From the NCBI GenBank assembly GCA_900543555.1, contig UQRL01000028.1:1-34147 (forward strand): a DNA stretch of 34,147 nt. The letters are read 5' to 3'. The notes under the pieces were generated by a model, which saw only the letters and a list, made by a program, of their open reading frames with translations, did no database searches and was not told the DNA's origin. Below are positions 14,928 to 26,058 of this stretch, in pieces. How positions within the stretch are numbered: position 1 is the first letter of the stretch; each line of letters opens with the position of its first letter. This DNA is from an uncultured Oscillospiraceae bacterium (GTDB lineage Bacteria; Bacillota; Clostridia; Oscillospirales; Acutalibacteraceae). A program made the translations under genes and the position numbers.

Positions 14928-14982
14928 AATATAGAGTATTTTCGATGCGTAAGATGTGAAACGGAATTCAGAAAGCCCCATT

Positions 14983-15024
14983 TCCCGCGGGGGGCCGGGT
15001 GCTCTGCGCCCTGTCCCCGCGGGA
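14983..15024 (+). other. Stable hairpin in the gyrB leader
   Basis: Perfect 10-bp stem TCCCGCGGGG (14983-14992) / CCCCGCGGGA (15015-15024), loop 22 bases, in the untranslated leader about 30 bases before the start codon. No T-tract follows, so it is not a terminator; it could affect message stability or respond to regulation. Confidence 0.55.
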
Positions 15025-15043
15025 GCCGGCGCGTTCCTTTTAG

Positions 15044-17041
<1,998 letters not shown>

Positions 17042-17046
17042 GCAAG

Positions 17047-17062
17047 GCCCCGTTTTTGGGGC
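17047..17062 (+). terminator. Weak hairpin after gyrB
   Basis: Short stem GCCCC/GGGGC with a six-base loop and a mixed G/T run after it. At most a partial terminator in the gyrB-gyrA gap. Confidence 0.25.
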
Positions 17063-17067
17063 GCTTG

Positions 17068-17076
17068 TTTTCCACA
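17068..17076 (+). promoter_or_regulatory. DnaA-box-like site between gyrB and gyrA
   Basis: TTTTCCACA, identical to the two main oriC boxes, in the 106-base gap before gyrA. Confidence 0.4.
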
Positions 17077-17147
17077 TCGTTTAAACCGCTTGTGCAATGT
17101 AAGCGATAAAGTTCCAGGCGCGGCCTGGAGAAAGGCAGTAAGTACCC

Positions 17148-19715
17148 ATGGATCAAAATACCCCCCCGATTCAGGAAGAACCTGTGGGAAAGATCATCCC
17201 CATCAATCTGACCAAGGAGATGGAGCAGTCCTTTCTGGATTACTCCATGTCCGTCATCGTGCAGCGGGCCCTGCCCGACGTGCGGGACGGCTTAAAGCCG
17301 GTGCACCGGCGCATCCTCTACACCATGTATGAGAACACCCTGTGGCCGGAGAAGGCCTACCGCAAGTGCGCCGACACGGTGGGTTCTGTGCTGGGGCGCT
17401 ACCACCCCCACGGCGACGCCTCTGTTTACGACGCCATGGTGCGCCTGGCCCAGGACTTCTCCATGCGCTATATGCTGGTGGACGGCCACGGCAACTTCGG
17501 CTCTATCGACGGCGACCCCCCCGCCGCCTACCGGTACACCGAGGCCCGGATGAACAAGCTCTCTGTGGAGATGCTCAAGGACATCGACAAGGAGACGGTG
17601 GATTTTCAGCCGAACTACGATGACCGCCTGAAAGAGCCCACGGTGCTGCCCAGCCACTTCCCCAACATCCTGGTCAACGGCTCCACGGGCATTGCCGTGG
17701 GCATGGCCACCAACATTCCGCCCCACAACATGGGCGAGGTCATCGACGGCATGTGCTGCCTCATCGACAACCCAGAGGCCACTCTGGAGGAGCTGATGGA
17801 GCACATCAAAGGCCCGGACTTCCCCACCGGGGGCATTGTCATGGGCCGCAGCGGCATCCGGGCCGCCTACGCCACCGGCCGGGGCCGCATCACCGTGCGG
17901 GCCCGGGCGGAGATCGAGGAGAATGAGCGGACCGGCCGCGCGAAGATCATCGTCACCGAGCTGCCCTACCAGGTGAACAAGGCCCACCTGATTGAGAGCA
18001 TCGCCGACCTGGTGAAGGACAAGCGCATCGAGGGCATTTCCAACATTGACGACCACTCGGACCGCAACGGCATGCACATTGTCATCGACGTGAAGCGGGA
18101 CGCCTCCCCCCAGATCGTCTTAAACCACCTGTTCACCTTCACCCAGATGCAGACCACCTTTGGCGTCATCATGCTGGCCATTGTGAACGGGGAGCCCAAG
18201 CTTTTAAACCTGCGGCAGATTCTGGAAGAGTACATCAAGTTCCAGATGGAGGTCATCACCCGCCGCACCCAGTTTGACCTGAAAAAGGCCCAGGACCGGG
18301 CCCATATCCTAGAGGGCCTGAAAAGGGCCATCGACATTGTGGACGAGATTATCGCCACCATCCGGGCCTGCAAAGGCGGCCGGCCCGAGGCCAAGGCCGC
18401 GCTGATGGAGCACTTCGGCTTTGACGACCTGCAGGCCGACGCCATCTGCAAGTTCCAGCTGGGGCAGCTGGCAGGGCTGGAAATTTTGAAGATTGAAAAC
18501 GAGCTGGCCGAGCTGCACGCCCACATTGCCGACTTCAACGAGATCCTGCAGAGCGAGGGCCGGCGGCTGGCCATCGTCAAGGACGAGGCCCAGGAGATGA
18601 AGCGGAAGTTCTCTGACGAGCGCCGCACCGAGATCGCCGCCGTCAGCGGCGAGGTGGACATCGAGGACCTGATCCCCGTGGAGGAATGCGTCCTCACCAT
18701 GACCAACTTTGGCTATGTAAAGCGCCAGAAGGCCGATGACTACCACCAGCAGAAGCGGGGCGGCCGGGGCGTAAACGGCATGAACCGCCGGGACGAGGAC
18801 GTGGCCACCGAGATCTTCGTCACCGGCAGCCACGACTATGTGATGTTCTTCTCCACCCTGGGGCGGGTGTATAAGCTCAAGTGCTATGAGATCCCCGAGG
18901 GCTCTCGGAACAGCCGGGGCATGAACATCAAAAACCTGCTGCCCCTGCAACCCGAGGAGAAGATCAGCTCCATGATCCGGGTGACGGAGTTCGACGAGGA
19001 CCGCTACCTGGTGATGGTGACGAAAAACGGCGTGATCAAGCGCACCAAGCTTTCCGCCTATAACACGGCCCGGAAGGGCGGCCTTATCGCCATTGACCTG
19101 GACGAGGGGGACAGCCTCAGCTGGGTGCGCATTACCAGCGGCAGCGACGACCTGATTGTGGCCACCCAGCAGGGCATGGCCATCCGCTTCCACGAGACGG
19201 ATATCCGAGAGCTCTCCCGCACCGCCCGGGGCGTCCGGGTGATGAAGCTGGAGGAGGGCGACTGCATTGTGGGCATGTCCATCCTGCGGGAGGGCGGCCT
19301 GGTGCTCACCGTGACAGAGACCGGCTTTGGCCGGCTCTCCCCGGCGGAAAACTACCGGGTGCAGAAGCGGGGCGGCAAGGGCCTGCTGAATTACCACACC
19401 GAGAAGTTCGGCTTTGTTGCCGCCATCAAGGTGGTGGACATGGACGACGACATCATCCTCATCAGCGAGGACGGGGTCATCATCCGCATTGCCGCAAGCA
19501 GCGTGCGGGTGTGCGCCCGTCCCAGCAAGGGCGTGCGGGTGATGAAGGTCCAGGAGGGCAGCCGGGTGGCCACCTTGGCCCGGGTCCCCCACGAGGAGGA
19601 CGAGGTGGACGACGTGGAGATTGAGGACGACGGCACCGCCGACGAGGGCGAGGACCTGCCCGAAGAGCCCGAGACCTTCTCCCAGGAAGAGGGCGAAGAC
19701 TCCACAGAAGAGTAA
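17148..19715 (+). CDS. gyrA: DNA gyrase subunit A
   Basis: GyrA is the breakage-reunion and DNA-wrapping half of gyrase. The 855-aa protein has the catalytic Tyr130 in [10 protein letters not shown], the [28 protein letters not shown] start block, and a C-terminal beta-pinwheel carrying the GyrA-box-like QKRGGKG and a related QKRGGRG repeat. The last 40 or so residues are strongly acidic. In the quinolone-resistance region the sequence is [10 protein letters not shown], so Ala91 replaces the usual Ser (E. coli Ser83), while Asp95 (E. coli Asp87) is kept. It follows gyrB on the same strand and ends in a strong terminator. Confidence 0.98.
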   Translation: MDQNTPPIQEEPVGKIIPINLTKEMEQSFLDYSMSVIVQRALPDVRDGLKPVHRRILYTMYENTLWPEKAYRKCADTVGSVLGRYHPHGDASVYDAMVRLAQDFSMRYMLVDGHGNFGSIDGDPPAAYRYTEARMNKLSVEMLKDIDKETVDFQPNYDDRLKEPTVLPSHFPNILVNGSTGIAVGMATNIPPHNMGEVIDGMCCLIDNPEATLEELMEHIKGPDFPTGGIVMGRSGIRAAYATGRGRITVRARAEIEENERTGRAKIIVTELPYQVNKAHLIESIADLVKDKRIEGISNIDDHSDRNGMHIVIDVKRDASPQIVLNHLFTFTQMQTTFGVIMLAIVNGEPKLLNLRQILEEYIKFQMEVITRRTQFDLKKAQDRAHILEGLKRAIDIVDEIIATIRACKGGRPEAKAALMEHFGFDDLQADAICKFQLGQLAGLEILKIENELAELHAHIADFNEILQSEGRRLAIVKDEAQEMKRKFSDERRTEIAAVSGEVDIEDLIPVEECVLTMTNFGYVKRQKADDYHQQKRGGRGVNGMNRRDEDVATEIFVTGSHDYVMFFSTLGRVYKLKCYEIPEGSRNSRGMNIKNLLPLQPEEKISSMIRVTEFDEDRYLVMVTKNGVIKRTKLSAYNTARKGGLIAIDLDEGDSLSWVRITSGSDDLIVATQQGMAIRFHETDIRELSRTARGVRVMKLEEGDCIVGMSILREGGLVLTVTETGFGRLSPAENYRVQKRGGKGLLNYHTEKFGFVAAIKVVDMDDDIILISEDGVIIRIAASSVRVCARPSKGVRVMKVQEGSRVATLARVPHEEDEVDDVEIEDDGTADEGEDLPEEPETFSQEEGEDSTEE

Positions 19716-19736
19716 AAGCCTGTGGAAAACGGCAGC

Positions 19737-19768
19737 AAAAAAGCTCCCCCAGCTGGGGGAGCTTTTTT
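19737..19768. terminator. Bidirectional terminator between gyrA and the lipoprotein gene
   Basis: A perfect 32-bp palindrome: six A, GCTCCCCC, AGCT, GGGGGAGC, six T. It works as an intrinsic terminator in both directions and sits between two convergent genes. Confidence 0.95.
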
Positions 19769-19773
19769 CATCG

Positions 19774-19873
19774 GTCCGTGACCGGACGGGACAAGTCGCG
19801 AACGCCGCTTTAGGGCGGCGGAGTTTGCGGGAGGCGGCGGACAAGCGGCCCGCGCTTTTCCCGGGGTGGGAAA
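19774..19873 (-). repeat. Repeat B, dispersed copy (100 bp)
   Basis: Read on the minus strand this runs TTTCCCACCC, GGGAAAAGCGCGGGCCGCT, the hairpin CGCCGC/GCGGCG, then GTCCCGTCCGG and CACGGAC, closely matching the tandem copies at 29036-29461. It lies in the 3' region of the lipoprotein gene, before the shared terminator. Confidence 0.8.
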
Positions 19874-19882
19874 TACAGGGAT

Positions 19883-20503
19883 TTAGCCCTGGGGGCCGGC
19901 GTCTATTTCCGGGAAGGAGGGCAGCTGGCCGGTGGCATCGTAGATGGCCTTGCACAGCTCCTGGCCCCGGGCGCGGTAAAACTCGGCGATGGCCCGGGCG
20001 GCCGCCAAGGGGTCATCGCTGTTCTGGGTGCGTAGGGACTGGACGCTGGCCTCCCGGCCCTGCTCCCAGGCCTCCTGCTCCGCCTGCAGGGTGGAGAACG
20101 CCTCGGGAGAGAGGTCCTCCTCCGCCTGGGCGTAGGCGGTCTGGATCAGGGTCTCCCAGCGGTCCACCGCGCTGCTGTAGGCCTGCTGGACCAGGGCGTT
20201 GGAGGAGGCGAAAGAGAGGTCCTCTTCCAGCTGGGCGTCAATGGGGTTGTCCGCAAAGGCGGCTTCAAAGTCCCCCGCTGCCGGGGAGCTCTCCGGCTCT
20301 GGCGAAGGCGTGGGCGCCGGGGTGGGTGTGGAAGGTTCCGGAGTGGGAGCTTCTGTGGGCTCCGGCGTAGGCGTGGCTTCGCTTTCCACAGAACTTTCGG
20401 AAACGGTGGAAGCCTGAGAAGAGTCCTGCGGGGAACAGGCGCTGGCGGCCAGCAGCAGCCCAGCGCACAGGGCCAGGCAGGCAAGGCGGATAAAGGGTTT
20501 CAT
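19883..20503 (-). CDS. Secreted lipoprotein with Pro/Thr linker, LprI/DUF1311-like C-terminus
   Basis: A 206-aa exported lipoprotein: signal peptide with a lipobox-like LAASAC (Cys23), a disordered Pro/Thr/Glu/Ser linker to about residue 75, then a helical domain of about 120 aa. The latter contains LxxEQEAWEQGRE and later RARGQELC, a spacing resembling DUF1311/LprI lysozyme-inhibitor-like domains, but the match is by eye and the conserved cysteines are not all evident. It would be anchored on the outer face of the membrane. Ribosome site AAAGGAGA precedes the start. It is the last gene of a minus-strand operon. Confidence 0.8.
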   Translation of the reverse strand: MKPFIRLACLALCAGLLLAASACSPQDSSQASTVSESSVESEATPTPEPTEAPTPEPSTPTPAPTPSPEPESSPAAGDFEAAFADNPIDAQLEEDLSFASSNALVQQAYSSAVDRWETLIQTAYAQAEEDLSPEAFSTLQAEQEAWEQGREASVQSLRTQNSDDPLAAARAIAEFYRARGQELCKAIYDATGQLPSFPEIDAGPQG

Positions 20504-20549
20504 AGGGGTCTCTCCTTTCTGCCACAGGGTTTTCCCGCCGCCGCAGGTG

Positions 20550-21092
20550 TCACAGAAGGCCCTTGTGCACCAGGGCGGCGGTCTTCAGCACCCCGACCTG
20601 GGTTTTGCTGTCGGGGATTTCGTTATTTAACACCATTTCCACGGCTTTGTCAAGGGGCACCCGCAGGGTTTGGAGGAACTCGTCCGGGTCCAGGTCCAGC
20701 TGGCCGGTCTCCTGGTCCACCCGGCAGGCCCACAGGCGGATGATCTCCCCGCAGTAGCCGGGGGTGGGGTACAGGTTCCCCAAAAAGACATAGTCCTTGC
20801 CGGTGGTGCCGGTTTCCTCCCGCTGTTCCCGCTTCATGGCCTCGAAGGGGTCCTCCCCCTTTTCCAGCTTGCCCGCGGGCAGCTCCATCAGCACCTCTTT
20901 GTAGGGGCAGCGGAACTGTTTGACAAACAGCAGCTCGTTTTCCGCCGTCAGCACCGCCACGCTCACCCCGCCGGGGTGGTCCACAATCTCCCGCTTGGCG
21001 GTCTGGCCGTTGTCCAGCTCCACGTCGTCCACATGGACCCGGATGAGATGGCCGTCGAATACAGTGGTGTCCTTCAGTGTTTTCTCGTTCAT
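20550..21092 (-). CDS. nudF: NUDIX hydrolase, ADP-ribose pyrophosphatase type
   Basis: The 180-aa protein carries a complete Nudix box: G74-x5-E80-x7-R88-E89-x2-E92-E93-x-G95. The surrounding VSVAVLTAENELLFVKQFRCP and a proline-containing YPTPGY 12-16 residues beyond the box are typical of ADP-ribose pyrophosphatases, which cleave ADP-ribose to AMP and ribose-5-phosphate. I chose ATG 21092, preceded by AAAAGGAG; the frame is open upstream but that would overlap the DUF1015 gene. It lies 44 bases after DUF1015 and 46 before the lipoprotein gene, one operon. Confidence 0.9.
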   Translation of the reverse strand: MNEKTLKDTTVFDGHLIRVHVDDVELDNGQTAKREIVDHPGGVSVAVLTAENELLFVKQFRCPYKEVLMELPAGKLEKGEDPFEAMKREQREETGTTGKDYVFLGNLYPTPGYCGEIIRLWACRVDQETGQLDLDPDEFLQTLRVPLDKAVEMVLNNEIPDSKTQVGVLKTAALVHKGLL

Positions 21093-21136
21093 ACAGGCAA
21101 CGACTCCTTTTTTCAGCATTGGCGCGGGCTGGGGGG

Positions 21137-22423
21137 TCAGTCCTCCAGGGAGTTGACGACCAGCCCGGTGATGAGCTTGGGGTAAAAATAGGTGGACTTC
21201 TGGGGCATCTTCTCCCCGTTTTGGGCCACCTGGCCGATCTCCTCCACCCGGGTGGGGTTCAAAAGGAAGCAGCACTGGCTCTCCCCCTGGTCCACAGAGC
21301 GCTGGGCCTCCTCCGCGGAGCGGGTGTAGGTCAGGTTCTTCTGGCTGGCCATGTTCTCCTTGTCAATGCCCAGCAGGCGCTCTAGCACCAGGCTGTGGAG
21401 GATGGAAACGTCCAGGGTGCGGTAGGCGGGGCTGGTGCCCGGCAGCAGGGCCTCCATCACCGCCGGGTCCTTCAGGGTGAGCACCGTCCACTCCCGGCCG
21501 CTGTACAGGGCAAAGGCGTGCTGCCCCTCCCGGTAGGCCTCCTCCAGGGCGGCCAGGCTTTCCTGGCGGGTCTTGCAGGGGGCCAGGGAGAAGTCCTCCT
21601 GGCAGGCGGAAAGCAGGGCCGCCCCGTCAAAGCCCTCCAGCCCCCGCACCAGCCGGTGGGTGGGGAACACAGTCAGGCCCGGGTCCTCCATGTCCGTCAG
21701 GGTCATCAGGATGTACTCGCTGCCGGGCAGGTAAGCCCCCTGCTCCCGCAGGGCGTCCCGGTAGCGCAGGCCGGTCTCATAGCGGTGGTGGCCGTCGGCG
21801 ATGTACAGCTTGCGCCCGGCAAAGTCCTCCCGCAGGGCCTGGATGGCCACCGGGTCGTTGACCACCCACAGCCGGTGGGTCACCAAGCCGTCGGAAAATT
21901 CATACCGGGGCGGGCAGGTTTCCTTCAAATTCAAAAGCCGCTGGCGGGTGACGCCCCCCTCGTCGTGGTAAAGGGAATAGATAGAGCTGAAATTGCACCG
22001 GGTGGCGGAGAGCAGCCGGAACCGGTCCTCTTTGGCCTTGGAAAGGGTCTCCTCGTGGGGAAGGATGACTCCGTTGGCAAAGTCCTCCAACCGCACCCGG
22101 CACACCAGGCCCAACACTTTCCGGCTTTGGCCCTGGTCCACCTGAGAGAGGAACTCCTCCTCATACAGGTACATCCCCTCTTCCATATCCAGCTGAAGGA
22201 CCCCCTCTGAGCGCCAGAGGTTCAGGGTGTGGGCGGCCTCCTGGTAGGGGTTCTTCCCCTCTTGGGGGAGCTCCAGGCGGATGAGGTTGTAGCCGCTGCG
22301 GGAGAGCAGCTCCCGGCGCTGGTCCGGGCTGATGATGTCATAGGGCGGGCAGGTGAGGTTTTCAATGGGGCCCGCTTTTTCCAGGTTGTAGCGCAGGGCC
22401 CGCAGGGGGCGAATTTCTGCCAT
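21137..22423 (-). CDS. DUF1015 family protein
   Basis: The 428-aa protein matches the DUF1015 family by its opening (AEIRPLRALRYN, then CPPYDIIS) and the hallmark YIADGHHRYETGLRYRD near residue 220. The family is widespread in Clostridia and has no settled function; the DGHHR motif resembles the active-site loop of ParB/Srx-fold enzymes, so a phosphotransfer or nucleotide-handling role is conceivable, but this is inference. It has no signal peptide and should be cytoplasmic. The start has GGAAAGGAAGGG upstream. It is the first gene of a three-gene operon transcribed against the replication fork. Confidence 0.88.
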   Translation of the reverse strand: MAEIRPLRALRYNLEKAGPIENLTCPPYDIISPDQRRELLSRSGYNLIRLELPQEGKNPYQEAAHTLNLWRSEGVLQLDMEEGMYLYEEEFLSQVDQGQSRKVLGLVCRVRLEDFANGVILPHEETLSKAKEDRFRLLSATRCNFSSIYSLYHDEGGVTRQRLLNLKETCPPRYEFSDGLVTHRLWVVNDPVAIQALREDFAGRKLYIADGHHRYETGLRYRDALREQGAYLPGSEYILMTLTDMEDPGLTVFPTHRLVRGLEGFDGAALLSACQEDFSLAPCKTRQESLAALEEAYREGQHAFALYSGREWTVLTLKDPAVMEALLPGTSPAYRTLDVSILHSLVLERLLGIDKENMASQKNLTYTRSAEEAQRSVDQGESQCCFLLNPTRVEEIGQVAQNGEKMPQKSTYFYPKLITGLVVNSLED

Positions 22424-22455
22424 AGAGTTCCCTTCCTTTCCAGATCGTTTTCTCT

Positions 22456-22485
22456 ATTTTACGGCATTTGGAATCCCTGCGTCAA
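22456..22485 (-). promoter_or_regulatory. Promoter of the DUF1015 operon
   Basis: Minus-strand -35 TTGACG (22480-22485), 18-base spacer, -10 TAAAAT (22456-22461), about 30 bases upstream of the DUF1015 start. Confidence 0.78.
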
Positions 22486-22599
22486 CCGCGGAACGGGGAA
22501 AATGGCCCAGAATGGGCCAAAGCGTCACAACAGCGTCACGCAATGTTCACAGAAATGGGCTAAAATTACGAAAAAACATGGTGCCGTGCGGAAAAACCC

Positions 22600-22628
22600 T
22601 TGCAAAGTAAGGAATTTTGCGGTACTAT
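22600..22628 (+). promoter_or_regulatory. Promoter of the Gld-type ABC operon
   Basis: -35 TTGCAA (22600-22605), 17-base spacer, -10 TACTAT (22623-22628); transcription start near 22635, about 70 bases before the ATPase gene. It is back to back with the DUF1015 promoter, and nothing else is evident in this 281-base gap. Confidence 0.75.
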
Positions 22629-22704
22629 GGTAAAGTTAATGGCACGGTTTCCCCTTTTTGGAAAGGGGGCCGGCGAAAAGACGGAAACAGGAGGAATCAC
22701 GGAC

Positions 22705-23772
22705 ATGATAGAGGTCAAGAACCTCACCAAGCGCTATGGGCAGAACCTGGCGCTGGATCGCGTGAGCTTTAAGATTGAGGAGGGTACCATCGTAGGGTTC
22801 TTAGGGCCCAATGGCGCTGGTAAATCCACCGCAATGAACATCATCACGGGCTACCTCTCCGCCACCTCCGGCGAGGTGACGGTCTCTGGAAAGAACACCC
22901 TGGAGGAGCCCAACGAGGTCAAGAAAATGATCGGCTACCTGCCGGAGCTGCCGCCCCTGTACATGGATATGACGGTGAAAGAGTACCTGAACTTCATGTA
23001 TGAGCTGAAGAAGGCCAAGCTCCCCCGGGAGAAGCACCTGAAGGAGATCTGCCAGCTGGTGAAGATCGAAAACGTGTACAACCGGCTCATCGGCAACCTC
23101 TCCAAGGGCTATAAGCAGCGCGTGGGCATTGCCCAGGCGCTGATTGGCAACCCCCCGGTGCTCATTCTGGACGAGCCCACCGTGGGCCTAGACCCCAAGC
23201 AGATCATCGAGATCCGCACCCTCATCAAAAACCTGGGCCGCAACCACACGGTCATCCTCAGCTCCCACATCCTGCCCGAGGTGCAGGCCGTGTGCGAGCG
23301 CATCATCGTCATCAACAACGGCCGTATTGTGGCCGACGGCGCCACTGACACCCTGGCCCACGACCTCTCTCCCGACCACCGGCTGATCCTGCGGGCAGAG
23401 GGCCCCGAAAAGGAGATGGTCCACGCCCTGCTGAACGTGCCCGGCGTGGTGGACGCCTACTCTCTGGGCGAAAAGGAGAGCGGCATCTATGAGCTGAGCG
23501 TGGAATCCACCCCGGATAAGGACATCCGCCGGGATGTGTTTGCCCTGATGGCCCGCAAGGGCTGGCCCATGCTGGCCCTGCGCAACACCGACCTGACCCT
23601 GGAGGACCTGTTCCTGCAGCTGACCAGCACCGACGCCGCCCTTGTTCCCCCACAGGAGGAAGAAGGCGGGGAGGCCCCCCAGCTGGACCCCGACCAGGAT
23701 TTGGAGCTGGATGGGGACCAGGACTTGGCGCCGGAAACGGATGAGGATTCTGAGAAAGGAGGGGAAGCCTGA
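22705..23772 (+). CDS. ABC transporter ATP-binding protein (GldA-like)
   Basis: A 355-aa ABC ATPase with Walker A GPNGAGKST (34-42), signature LSKGYKQR (132-139), Walker B VLILDEP (152-158) and switch histidine in SSHI. After the nucleotide domain comes a C-terminal accessory domain and an unusually long acidic tail of about 45 residues (Glu/Asp-rich). Together with the next three genes it forms a Gld-type exporter-like system known from gliding Bacteroidetes and also found without gliding in many Firmicutes; the substrate is unknown. Start ATG 22705 is set by AGGAGG; the open upstream extension crosses the promoter. Its stop TGA overlaps the next ATG by one base. Confidence 0.93.
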   Translation: MIEVKNLTKRYGQNLALDRVSFKIEEGTIVGFLGPNGAGKSTAMNIITGYLSATSGEVTVSGKNTLEEPNEVKKMIGYLPELPPLYMDMTVKEYLNFMYELKKAKLPREKHLKEICQLVKIENVYNRLIGNLSKGYKQRVGIAQALIGNPPVLILDEPTVGLDPKQIIEIRTLIKNLGRNHTVILSSHILPEVQAVCERIIVINNGRIVADGATDTLAHDLSPDHRLILRAEGPEKEMVHALLNVPGVVDAYSLGEKESGIYELSVESTPDKDIRRDVFALMARKGWPMLALRNTDLTLEDLFLQLTSTDAALVPPQEEEGGEAPQLDPDQDLELDGDQDLAPETDEDSEKGGEA

Positions 23773-24479
23773 TGAAAGCCATCTTCAAGCGCGAGGTGCG
23801 CTCTTATTTCAGCTCCCCTGTGGGCTATGTGTTTGTGGCGGTGCTGGCCGCCCTGTACGGCTTCTATTATTTCCAGGCTATGCTCAGCAGCTCTTCCAGC
23901 TACATTGCTGACGTGTTTGCCTACATGTTCTCCTTCAGCATGATGATTATTCCCATCATCACCATGCGCAGCATGACCGACGACCAGAAGAACAAGACCG
24001 ACCAGGCGCTGCTCACCGCGCCGGTGGGGGTTGCCTCCATTGTGCTGGGCAAGTTTTTCGCCTGCTGGTTTGTGTATTTCATCGCCACCACCCTGGGGGG
24101 CATTCTGCCGGCCCTGGTGATGGGCACCTTCTCCCAGCCCTCTTGGGGAGAGGTCTTTGGCAATTACCTGGGCGCCCTGCTGTATGGGGCCGCCACCATC
24201 GCCATCGGCGTGTTTATCTCCAGCCTGACGGTGAGCCAGATCATTGCCGCCATCGGCACCTTCATTGTCTCGGTATTTTTGATGTACCTGGACATGCTGG
24301 CCGCCGCCATCCCCAACGAGATTATCAGCTCCGTAATTACATGGCTTTCCTTTACCAGCCGCTACAATACCTTTACCCAGGGGCTGTTCAGCGTTTCCAG
24401 CGTGGTCTTCTTCCTAAGCGTGGCCGCCGTGTTCATCTTTCTCACCGCCCGCAAGGTGGAGAGCCGCCGCTGGAGCTAA
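23772..24479 (+). CDS. ABC-2 type permease (GldF-like)
   Basis: A 235-aa integral membrane protein with about six hydrophobic segments, starting MKAIFKREVRSYFSSPVGYVF, which is typical of GldF/ABC-2 permeases. The cytoplasmic loop MRSMTDDQKNKTDQALLTAPV is the conserved contact with the ATPase. It starts inside the stop codon of the ATPase gene (TGATG), so the two are translationally coupled and should form one complex. Confidence 0.93.
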   Translation: MKAIFKREVRSYFSSPVGYVFVAVLAALYGFYYFQAMLSSSSSYIADVFAYMFSFSMMIIPIITMRSMTDDQKNKTDQALLTAPVGVASIVLGKFFACWFVYFIATTLGGILPALVMGTFSQPSWGEVFGNYLGALLYGAATIAIGVFISSLTVSQIIAAIGTFIVSVFLMYLDMLAAAIPNEIISSVITWLSFTSRYNTFTQGLFSVSSVVFFLSVAAVFIFLTARKVESRRWS

Positions 24480-24494
24480 AGGAGGGAGAAAACA

Positions 24495-26054
24495 ATGGAA
24501 ACGAAACAGAACGAGACAAAGCAGGTAGAACAGAAGAAGGGCAAGCCCGCCAAGCGGAAATGGAAGAACCCCTTCACCTCCAACCGGTTTAAGCGGGGCG
24601 GCATGTCCACCCTGCTCAGCGTGGTGTTCATCGCCATTGTGGTGGCCGTCAACGTGGGGGTTACCGTCCTGACGGACCGGTTCCCCTCTTTGGATATTGA
24701 CATGACCGCCCAGGGCCTGAACACCCTTTCCGACCAGGCCATGGAGATTGCGAAAAGCGTGGATAAGGACACCACCATCACCCTGATCGGCACGGAGGAG
24801 GGCTATGATTCCAACTCCGTTTACAGCACCTATTCCTCTTACGGCATCGAGTCCAGCCAGGTCTCCAACCTGGCCCGGCGCCTGGCGGAGGCCAACTCCC
24901 ACATCACCGTGGAGTTTGTGGACCCGGACACCAACCCCCAGTTCATCAGCGACTATGCCGACGACAACCTGACCACCGGCAAGGTGCTGGTGCGCACCGA
25001 GGACCGCTACCGGGTGCTCTCCATTTCGGACATGTTCAGCATTGAGCAGGACCAGAGCACCTACGCCACGGCCAGCTACTCCATGGTGGACAGCGCCCTG
25101 GCCTCTGCCCTGGAGATGGTGAACATGGACGATGTGCCCGTGCTGGCCATTGCCACCGGCCACAACGAGATGCTCTCCAACTCCAACATGGCCAGCTTTG
25201 TGGACATGATGGAGAGCCAGAACTTCCAGGTGGTCACCTTCGACATGCTCACCGAGGAGATCCCCGAGGACACCCAGGTGCTGATGATTGCCACCCCCAC
25301 CACGGACTACTCTGCGGAGGAGATGGACAAGCTGCGCACCTTCCTCAATGACGAAAGCCGGGAAGAGCCGGTTTCCGTGCTGGTTACCTGCTATCCCACC
25401 CAGGGGCAGATGCCCAACCTCACCGCCTTTTTGGAGGAGTGGGGCGTCTCTCCCCAGGCCGGCCTGGTGGCCGAGACCGACTCTGGCAACATGGTGGTGT
25501 CCGACTCCACCGGCGTGCTGGTAACCCCCACCGACGAGATCTTGGAGAACAACAGCTATGACCGGCTGGTCTCCTATTACAGCGCCCCCCTGGAGGTGCT
25601 CTTCGAGGCCAACGCCGACATCTCCACCTATGAGCTGTGGACCACCAGCGACTCTTGCTATGTGATTACAGAGGATACCACCGAAGAGGAGGCCGCCGAC
25701 CCCGAAACCGCCAGCCAGGTGGTGGCCACCCTTTCCAGCAAGCTGGTGGAAGTGAATGATTCCTACGTCAGCCGCAGCGTGATGGTGTTTGGCTCTTCTG
25801 TCATCTTTACCGACAGCTTTATGAACACCACTGCCTTCTCCGACGCGGACTATGTGCGCGACCTGCTGCTGTACATCACCGGAACGGACGCCAGCAGCGT
25901 GACCACCTCCACCGAACGGGTGCAGACCAACGTGCTGGATGTGACCGCCAGCCGCGGCACCATCAACATCCTGGGCATTGTGTTCATTGCCGGCATTCCG
26001 GTGGTGATCCTGGCGGCGGGGCTTATCATCTTCCTGAAGAGGAGGCACCTGTAA
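24495..26054 (+). CDS. GldG-like ABC-transporter auxiliary protein
   Basis: The 519-aa protein has a basic cytoplasmic N-terminus, one TM at about 38-60, a long extracytoplasmic region and a second TM at about 492-514 ending in KRRHL. The region after TM1 (LDIDMTAQGLNTLSDQAMEIAKSVDKDTTITLIGT) matches the GldG / ABC-type uncharacterised auxiliary domain (PF09822-like). Such proteins form one complex with the GldA/GldF pair. Ribosome site AAGGAGGGAG lies before the ATG, 15 bases after the permease. Confidence 0.88.
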   Translation: METKQNETKQVEQKKGKPAKRKWKNPFTSNRFKRGGMSTLLSVVFIAIVVAVNVGVTVLTDRFPSLDIDMTAQGLNTLSDQAMEIAKSVDKDTTITLIGTEEGYDSNSVYSTYSSYGIESSQVSNLARRLAEANSHITVEFVDPDTNPQFISDYADDNLTTGKVLVRTEDRYRVLSISDMFSIEQDQSTYATASYSMVDSALASALEMVNMDDVPVLAIATGHNEMLSNSNMASFVDMMESQNFQVVTFDMLTEEIPEDTQVLMIATPTTDYSAEEMDKLRTFLNDESREEPVSVLVTCYPTQGQMPNLTAFLEEWGVSPQAGLVAETDSGNMVVSDSTGVLVTPTDEILENNSYDRLVSYYSAPLEVLFEANADISTYELWTTSDSCYVITEDTTEEEAADPETASQVVATLSSKLVEVNDSYVSRSVMVFGSSVIFTDSFMNTTAFSDADYVRDLLLYITGTDASSVTTSTERVQTNVLDVTASRGTINILGIVFIAGIPVVILAAGLIIFLKRRHL

Positions 26055-26058
26055 GCCC

